In this document: positions 22,307 through 25,963 of the stretch, in pieces
How positions within the stretch are numbered: position 1 is the stretch's first letter
Layout: every line of letters begins with the position of its first letter
Assembly (NCBI GenBank): GCA_910584835.1
Contig: CAJUEG010000037.1
Location: forward strand, 1-25,963
Direction of reading: 5' to 3'
Origin: an uncultured Oscillospiraceae bacterium
Lineage (GTDB): Bacteria; Bacillota; Clostridia; Oscillospirales; Oscillospiraceae
DNA: 25,963 nt
The notes under the pieces: model-generated
The model's input: the letters and a program-made list of their open reading frames with translations, nothing else
Databases searched by the model: none
Told to the model about the DNA's origin: nothing
Program-made: the position numbers and the translations under genes

Positions 22307-22994
22307 GTTTCTCTCCTCCAGCGCGGCCTGGGGCGTGGTGCTGACCATCGGTGGATTTGCCCTGGGAACGCTCATCAATCGGAAAACGGGGAAAACCTGG
22401 TGCAATCCCCTGCTACTGGGCAGTATTTTTGTCATCCTATTGCTCAGCCTTTGGGAAATACCTTACCCAGAATACAGGGCCAGCGCATCTCCGCTGAGCT
22501 ACCTGCTTCTCCCGGCTACTGTAAGTTTAGCGATCCCACTCTATGAGAAGTGGGAGTTGCTGAAAACCAATCTGGCGGCCATTTTTGCCGGGATTTTTGC
22601 CGGGGTTCTCACCAGTCTGGGTAGCATCACCGTGCTGGCACTTTTATTGAAGCTGGACGCAGCCCAGGCGGCGTCCCTGCTGCCCAAGTCTGTGACCACC
22701 GCCATCGGGATGGATGTAGCGGCGGCGCTGGGAGGTCTGCCGTCCCTGGCGGGAGCAGTTATCATCCTCACCGGGATCACGGGCAATCTGACCGCCCAGT
22801 GGTTATGCAAAGCATTAAAAATTACCGATCCGTTGGCAAAGGGTATCGGTATTGGCACGGCTTCCCACGCCATCGGCACGGCGAAGGCCCTGGAAATGGG
22901 ACAGGTAGAGGGGGCTATGAGCAGCCTCGCGGTGGCGTTGGCCGGTGTGGTTACGGCGTTTGTGGCACCAGCACTTGCAAAGCTGTTTTTATAA
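22299..22994 (+). CDS. lrgB: LrgB/CidB family membrane protein, probable organic-acid carrier subunit
   Basis: A 231-residue integral membrane protein of the LrgB family, with many hydrophobic segments and the conserved L-P-K-S-V-T-T-A-I-G-M motif (about 128-138) and the late G-T-A-S-H-A-I-G-T-A-K-A segment (about 186-197). ATG 22299 overlaps the lrgA stop by 8 nt, so the two are translationally coupled. LrgB is the core of the carrier in plant PLGG1 and bacterial PftB. Since the upstream gene makes 2-phosphoglycerate from glycerate, the pair likely imports or exports glycerate, glycolate or pyruvate. No gene or clear terminator lies between it and uxuA, 103 bp further; a weak 5-bp stem (23028-23041) is present. 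Confidence 0.88.
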   Translation: MTEFLSSSAAWGVVLTIGGFALGTLINRKTGKTWCNPLLLGSIFVILLLSLWEIPYPEYRASASPLSYLLLPATVSLAIPLYEKWELLKTNLAAIFAGIFAGVLTSLGSITVLALLLKLDAAQAASLLPKSVTTAIGMDVAAALGGLPSLAGAVIILTGITGNLTAQWLCKALKITDPLAKGIGIGTASHAIGTAKALEMGQVEGAMSSLAVALAGVVTAFVAPALAKLFL

Positions 22995-23097
22995 TTTTGT
23001 GTGTCCGAAATCTATACTATGAAAAATGCCAGCAGACTGGCGCATAGCGTTCCGAACTGACACTACTCAATATTTTAGTTCTGGAGGATAGACAACC

Positions 23098-24180
23098 ATG
23101 AAAATGACCTGGCGCTGGTATGGCGAGGGCAACGATCAGATCAAGCTGTCCGACATCAAGCAGATCCCGGGCGTGGAGGGCATCGTGTGGGCACTCCACG
23201 ACAAAATGCCCGGGGAGGTGTGGCAGCCGGAGGAAATCGCGGTTGTCAAGAAGCAGCTGGACGAGTACGGCTTCAACATGGACGTGGTGGAGAGCGTCAA
23301 TGTCCACGACGACATCAAGATCGGTCTGCCCACCCGGGACCAGTACATCGAAAACTACAAGCAGACCATCCGCAATCTGGCCCCCTTCGGGGTGAAGGTG
23401 ATCTGCTACAACTTCATGCCGGTGTTCGACTGGACGCGGACGGATTTGTTCCATCCGGTGGGGGATGGGTCCACGGCGCTGTACTACGAGGCGGCGAAGA
23501 TCAAACAGGACCCGAAGGAGATGGCGGACTACGTCATGTCCTTTACGGAAAGGTACCACATGACCTTCCCCGGCTGGGAGCCAGAGCGGATGGCAAAGCT
23601 GGACGAGTTGTTTGAGAAATACAAGCCTGTCACCAAGGAAAAACTGTGGGACAACCTCAAATACTTCCTGGAGGCCATTATGCCCACCTGTCATGAGTGC
23701 GGTATCAAAATGGCCATCCACATGGATGATCCCCCCTGGGACATCTTCGGCCTGCCCCGCCTGCTGGTGGACGGCCCGTCCATCGACCGTTTCCTGTCCA
23801 TGGTGGACGATCCGTATAACTGCCTGACCCTGTGTTCCGGCAGCCTGAACGCCAACCCCAAAAACAACGTGGCGGACATCGTGCGCAAGTACTGTGACCG
23901 CATCGCCTTTGCCCACATCCGCAACGTGAAACACTTCCCCAACGGCGACTTCTCCGAGGCAACCCACCGGGACTGCGACGGCGACACGGGCATCCTGGAC
24001 ATCCTGAAGGCCTACCACGACTGCGGGTTTGACGGCTACATCCGTCCCGACCATGGCCGACACCTGTGGGACGAGGGCCCCGGCACCGTGCGGCCCGGCT
24101 ACGGCCTGTACGACCGCGCCCTGGGCGTGATGTATATGCTGGGCGTGTGGGATTCCCTGGACAAGTCCGACCACAAATAA
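23098..24180 (+). CDS. uxuA: D-mannonate dehydratase
   Basis: A 360-residue enzyme of the UxuA family, which removes water from D-mannonate to give 2-keto-3-deoxy-D-gluconate in the hexuronate pathway. Family landmarks: W-R-W-Y-G at 4-8, R-N-L-type and C-Y-N-F-M-P-V-F-D-W-T-R-T-D around 102-115, H-M-D-D-P-P-W-D-I-F-G-L-P-R (about 210-223), C-S-G-S (about 244-247), and A-H-I-R-N-V-K (about 272-278). The conserved His, Cys and Asp residues that bind the divalent metal are present as far as can be seen. Length is normal. CTGGAGG lies ahead of ATG 23098. It is 19 bp before the SDR oxidoreductase; together they convert fructuronate to KDG. The KDG kinase and aldolase, and uronate isomerase, are not in the window. 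Confidence 0.92.
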   Translation: MKMTWRWYGEGNDQIKLSDIKQIPGVEGIVWALHDKMPGEVWQPEEIAVVKKQLDEYGFNMDVVESVNVHDDIKIGLPTRDQYIENYKQTIRNLAPFGVKVICYNFMPVFDWTRTDLFHPVGDGSTALYYEAAKIKQDPKEMADYVMSFTERYHMTFPGWEPERMAKLDELFEKYKPVTKEKLWDNLKYFLEAIMPTCHECGIKMAIHMDDPPWDIFGLPRLLVDGPSIDRFLSMVDDPYNCLTLCSGSLNANPKNNVADIVRKYCDRIAFAHIRNVKHFPNGDFSEATHRDCDGDTGILDILKAYHDCGFDGYIRPDHGRHLWDEGPGTVRPGYGLYDRALGVMYMLGVWDSLDKSDHK

Positions 24181-24199
24181 TTGACAGGAGGGCGAAAAT

Positions 24200-25045
24200 A
24201 TGATGGATTTACCTTTGAAGGTTGATTTTTCCGGCAAGGTGGTGGTGGTGACCGGCGCGGGCGGGGTGCTGTGCGGCACCATGGCCCGGGCGTTCGCCCA
24301 GGCGGGGGCGAAGGTGGCGGCGCTTGACCTGAACGAGGAGGCGGTGAAGAAGCTGGCCGACGAGTGCAAGGCCGAGGGCTTTGTGTGCGAGGGCTACAAG
24401 GCCAACGTGCTGGAGCCGGAGGCGTTGGAAGCCGTCCACCAGCAGGTTTTGAAAGACCTTGGCCCCTGTGACATTCTCATCAATGGCGCGGGGGGCAACA
24501 ACCCCCGGGCCACCACCGACAACGAGTATCAGCACGAGGCCCAGGAGGGACAAAAGACTTTCTTCAATCTGGACGCGGGGGGCGTTGACTTCGTGTTCAA
24601 GCTGAACTTCCAGGGGACGCTCCTACCCACCCAGGCTTTCGCCAAGGATATGGTGGAGCGTAAGAGCGGCTGCATTCTCAACGTATCCTCTATGAACGCC
24701 TATATCCCACTGACCAAAATCCCCGCCTATTCCGGGGCCAAGGCCGCTGTCAGCAACTTCACCCAGTGGCTGGCTACCCACTTCGCAGGTACTGGCATCC
24801 GCTGCAACGCCATCGCCCCGGGGTTCCTGGTGTCCAATCAGAACCGCGCTCTGCTGTTCAATGAGGACGGCACCCCCACGGCCCGCTCCGCCAAGATTCT
24901 GAACGGCACCCCCATGGGCCGCTACGTGGAAAGCGAGGAACTGCTGGGCGGCGTATTCTTCCTGTGTGATGACAAGGCCGCCTCCGCCATCACCGGCGTG
25001 GTGCTGCCCATCGACGCGGGCTTTGCCGCTTACTCGGGAGTGTGA
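24200..25045 (+). CDS. uxuB: SDR-family D-mannonate oxidoreductase (fructuronate reductase)
   Basis: A 281-residue short-chain dehydrogenase, not the long MDR-type UxuB of E. coli but the form found next to uxuA in Bacillus (YjmF) and Clostridia. The cofactor motif T-G-A-G-G-V-L-C-G-T is at 18-27, N-G-A-G-G at 95-99, the catalytic Ser163/164 in N-V-S-S-M-N, and Tyr177 and Lys181 in A-Y-S-G-A-K. It interconverts D-fructuronate and D-mannonate with NAD(P)H. GGAGGG is 8 nt before ATG 24200 (a second ATG follows at once). The gene is last in the kinase-to-uxuB run. Its 3' side runs into degraded sequence and a terminator at 25344. Confidence 0.86.
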   Translation: MMDLPLKVDFSGKVVVVTGAGGVLCGTMARAFAQAGAKVAALDLNEEAVKKLADECKAEGFVCEGYKANVLEPEALEAVHQQVLKDLGPCDILINGAGGNNPRATTDNEYQHEAQEGQKTFFNLDAGGVDFVFKLNFQGTLLPTQAFAKDMVERKSGCILNVSSMNAYIPLTKIPAYSGAKAAVSNFTQWLATHFAGTGIRCNAIAPGFLVSNQNRALLFNEDGTPTARSAKILNGTPMGRYVESEELLGGVFFLCDDKAASAITGVVLPIDAGFAAYSGV

Positions 25046-25128
25046 GAGGAACTGTCGTGAGAGCGTTTATGGATTAGGCTTTTCTGTTAAAGTCCAGGAC
25101 ATCAAACGCCCTGTTGATATTGGAGACA

Positions 25129-25314
25129 CTGGAAGCAGCCAAACTACTGACAGAACAGGGCATCAGCGCCGAAGTGATTAGTCAGCGCGGGATTGTCTAA
25201 CCCGTAGAGCGAATGGGCGACAACAACAAGTTCGGCCACTCCGGCCCTACCAAGGAATCGGTGGAGCAATTCGGGCTGTGTGCAAAATATATTGCAGAGA
25301 TCATCAGCAGATAG
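25129..25314 (+). pseudogene. Remnant of the transketolase C-terminal subunit
   Basis: Too short to be called automatically, but one frame reads L-E-A-A-K-L-L-T-E-Q-G-I-S-A-E-V-I-S, then TAA (25198-25200), then P-V-E-R-M-G-D-N-N-K-F-G-H-S-G-P and E-Q-F-G-L-C-A-K-Y-I-A-E-I-I before TAG at 25312-25314. This matches the extreme C-terminus of transketolase (L-E-A-A-x-L-L, and G-x-x-D-x-F-G-x-S-G-P followed by a F/Y-G-L-T-A helix). The N-terminal parts are missing and one internal stop is present, so it is dead. It suggests that a transketolase or transketolase-like gene once stood at this end of the cargo. The 83 bp between uxuB and the remnant show nothing that I can assign. Confidence 0.6.
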
Positions 25315-25343
25315 ACAGTTGCTTCTGAGACTCGCTGATATCC

Positions 25344-25380
25344 GGCTGGGAAGCTTCTTGCAGTGCTTCCCAGCCTTTTT
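25344..25380 (+). terminator. Strong terminator closing the cargo region
   Basis: Arms GGCTGGGAAGC (25344-25354) and GCTTCCCAGCC (25365-25375) pair perfectly over 11 bp around a 10-base loop and are followed by TTTTT. It lies 30 bp after the transketolase remnant and likely ends transcription from the kinase/uxuA/uxuB operon before the conjugative-element backbone. Confidence 0.88.
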
Positions 25381-25422
25381 ATAGATAGAAATGTCCTACA
25401 AAAATATATCTGCAGCGGTTGA

Positions 25423-25791
25423 CCCTATGCCTTCAACTGGCCGGACACCAGCGGACACCTGCTGGTGTTCGAAGCGCCCATCAATATGCTCTCGCTGATT
25501 TCCATCTACCACGACAGCGACTGGGCGAAGCATAGCTATGTGGCGCTGTGCGGCACCTCCTCCCAGCCCCTGCTGGGGATGCTGGAGCGGCACCCCAACA
25601 TCGAAAACGTCCTCCTGTGCCTGGACAATGACCAGGCGGGGCAGCTTGCCACGCGGCGGCTGGCAGCGGTGGTGCGGGAGCGTGGGTTGGCGGTGGACGC
25701 GCGGGTACCGATCAATAAAGATTGGAACGAGGATCTGTGCGCGAATTTTCAGCAGACGGAGGAGCAGCAATTTGAACAGAAATTATCGTGA
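25423..25791 (+). pseudogene. 5'-truncated Toprim (DUF3991-type) primase-like protein of conjugative elements
   Basis: The frame is open from just after TGA at 25420-25422 to TGA 25789-25791 and reads Y-A-F-N-W-P-D-T-S-G-H, V-F-E-A-P-I-N-M-L-S, H-S-Y-V-A-L-C-G-T and L-C-L-D-N-D-Q-A-G. The Toprim glutamate (F-E-A-P) and D-x-D (D-N-D) are intact, as in DUF3991/Toprim proteins of Firmicutes conjugative elements that usually precede VirD4. Those proteins are about 300 residues or more with an N-terminal zinc-finger and DUF3991 region; here that part is replaced by the cargo end, with no credible start (first GTG is at 25465). It is therefore a broken gene produced at the junction. It lies 15 bp before the second VirD4 start. 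Confidence 0.7.
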
Positions 25792-25806
25792 AAGGCAGGG
25801 TTTGCC

Positions 25807-25963
25807 ATGCCCCAACAGTTTATCATTCTGATCGTCGCCGCGGTGGCCCTGCTGGTCATTGGCGGCGTTTCTCTTTTGTCCGGGCGGGGATCGCTGGACA
25901 GCATCAAATCCAAACCCGTGGGCGACGGCCAGCACGGCACCGCCCGCTGGGCCACTCCACAGG
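25807..25963 (+). CDS. VirD4/TraG-type coupling protein, N-terminal part (3' end outside window)
   Basis: ATG 25807 opens a frame that runs off the window after 52 codons. It begins with a membrane segment (about residues 5-24) and continues P-V-G-D-G-Q-H-G-T-A-R-W-A-T, a hallmark N-terminal motif of VirD4 coupling proteins in Firmicutes conjugative elements. A purine-rich AAAGGCAGGG precedes it. With the C-terminal part of another VirD4 at the left edge, the window contains portions of two coupling genes, or the two ends of repeated backbone. Confidence 0.85.
   Translation, partial: MPQQFIILIVAAVALLVIGGVSLLSGRGSLDSIKSKPVGDGQHGTARWATPQ

Larger units (their letters stand above)
25423..25963 (+). 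mobile_element. Right flank: conjugative element backbone resumes
   Basis: A truncated Toprim gene and the start of a VirD4 gene show that conjugative-element backbone resumes here in the same orientation as at the left edge. In the elements known to me, the order Toprim, VirD4, small HTH is usual. The left flank carries the end of that series and the right flank its beginning. Confidence 0.65.

Noticed and set aside
21938..22994. Reading LrgAB only as a holin/antiholin lysis system
   Set aside because: The family name comes from Staphylococcus work, but the carrier function of relatives and the link to glycerate 2-kinase make a transport role more likely here.
22995..23097. Terminator or riboswitch between lrgB and uxuA
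   Set aside because: Only a 5-bp stem (GCCAG/CTGGC) without a T-run is present, and a TATACT box at 23013-23018 lacks a fitting -35 element, so neither call can be supported.
5301..25422. Possible CRISPR array, tRNA or rRNA genes in the cargo
   Set aside because: No regularly spaced short repeats, cloverleaf-like segments or rRNA signatures were found; the only repeats are the lipoprotein duplication and terminator stems.

Overview
The window looks like chromosomal DNA of a GC-rich gut Clostridium-class bacterium (Bacillota, probably Oscillospiraceae of the Flavonifractor/Lawsonibacter kind). This is inferred from strong AGGAGG ribosome-binding sites, high G+C third positions, the Firmicutes-type conjugative-element genes at both ends, and the gene families present. 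No rRNA, tRNA or CRISPR array was found.

Flanks. The left edge (1-936) is the 3' end of a VirD4/TraG conjugative coupling protein followed by a small helix-turn-helix protein. The right edge (25423-25963) is a 5'-truncated Toprim protein followed by the first 52 codons of another VirD4/TraG gene. About 24 kb of metabolic genes therefore lies between two pieces of conjugative-element backbone that each carry part of a coupling-protein gene. Just inside the right flank is a small transketolase remnant and a strong terminator.

Cargo, region by region. (a) 1025-5300, minus strand: a GH2 glycosidase, a lipoprotein esterase and a second lipoprotein, ending at a long hairpin. (b) 5552-7324, plus: a GPH-family sugar/cation symporter, facing (c) 7385-8584, minus: an AraC-type regulator; the two share a terminator. 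(d) 8678-14840, plus: a D-2-hydroxyacid dehydrogenase-like protein, a GHL6-type putative glycosidase, a GarR-type tartronate-semialdehyde reductase, a second GPH symporter and a lipoprotein with an internal duplication, closed by a terminator. (e) 14916-19409, plus: an HSL-type esterase, a DUF1116 (YlbE-type) protein, an FdrA homologue whose C-terminal domain is a separate 61-residue gene, and a zinc-ribbon Nudix hydrolase, closed by a hairpin. (f) 19478-25045, plus: an acetate-kinase-family enzyme with an altered active site, a glycerate 2-kinase, LrgA, LrgB, mannonate dehydratase and an SDR mannonate oxidoreductase.

How they may work together (inference). Secreted or surface esterases and the glycosidases would trim a conjugated sugar or uronide, the GPH symporters would import it, and UxuB/UxuA would carry a hexuronate branch to 2-keto-3-deoxygluconate. 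GarR plus glycerate 2-kinase form a C3-acid branch ending at 2-phosphoglycerate, and LrgAB, related to the plant plastidial glycolate/glycerate transporter, is a plausible glycerate/glycolate carrier. The most unusual part is an FdrA/DUF1116 acyl- or carbamoyl-transferase pair with no carbamate kinase in view, followed instead by an AckA-family kinase in which several conserved catalytic or substrate-pocket residues are changed. That combination could form and cash in an acyl-phosphate other than acetyl or carbamoyl phosphate.
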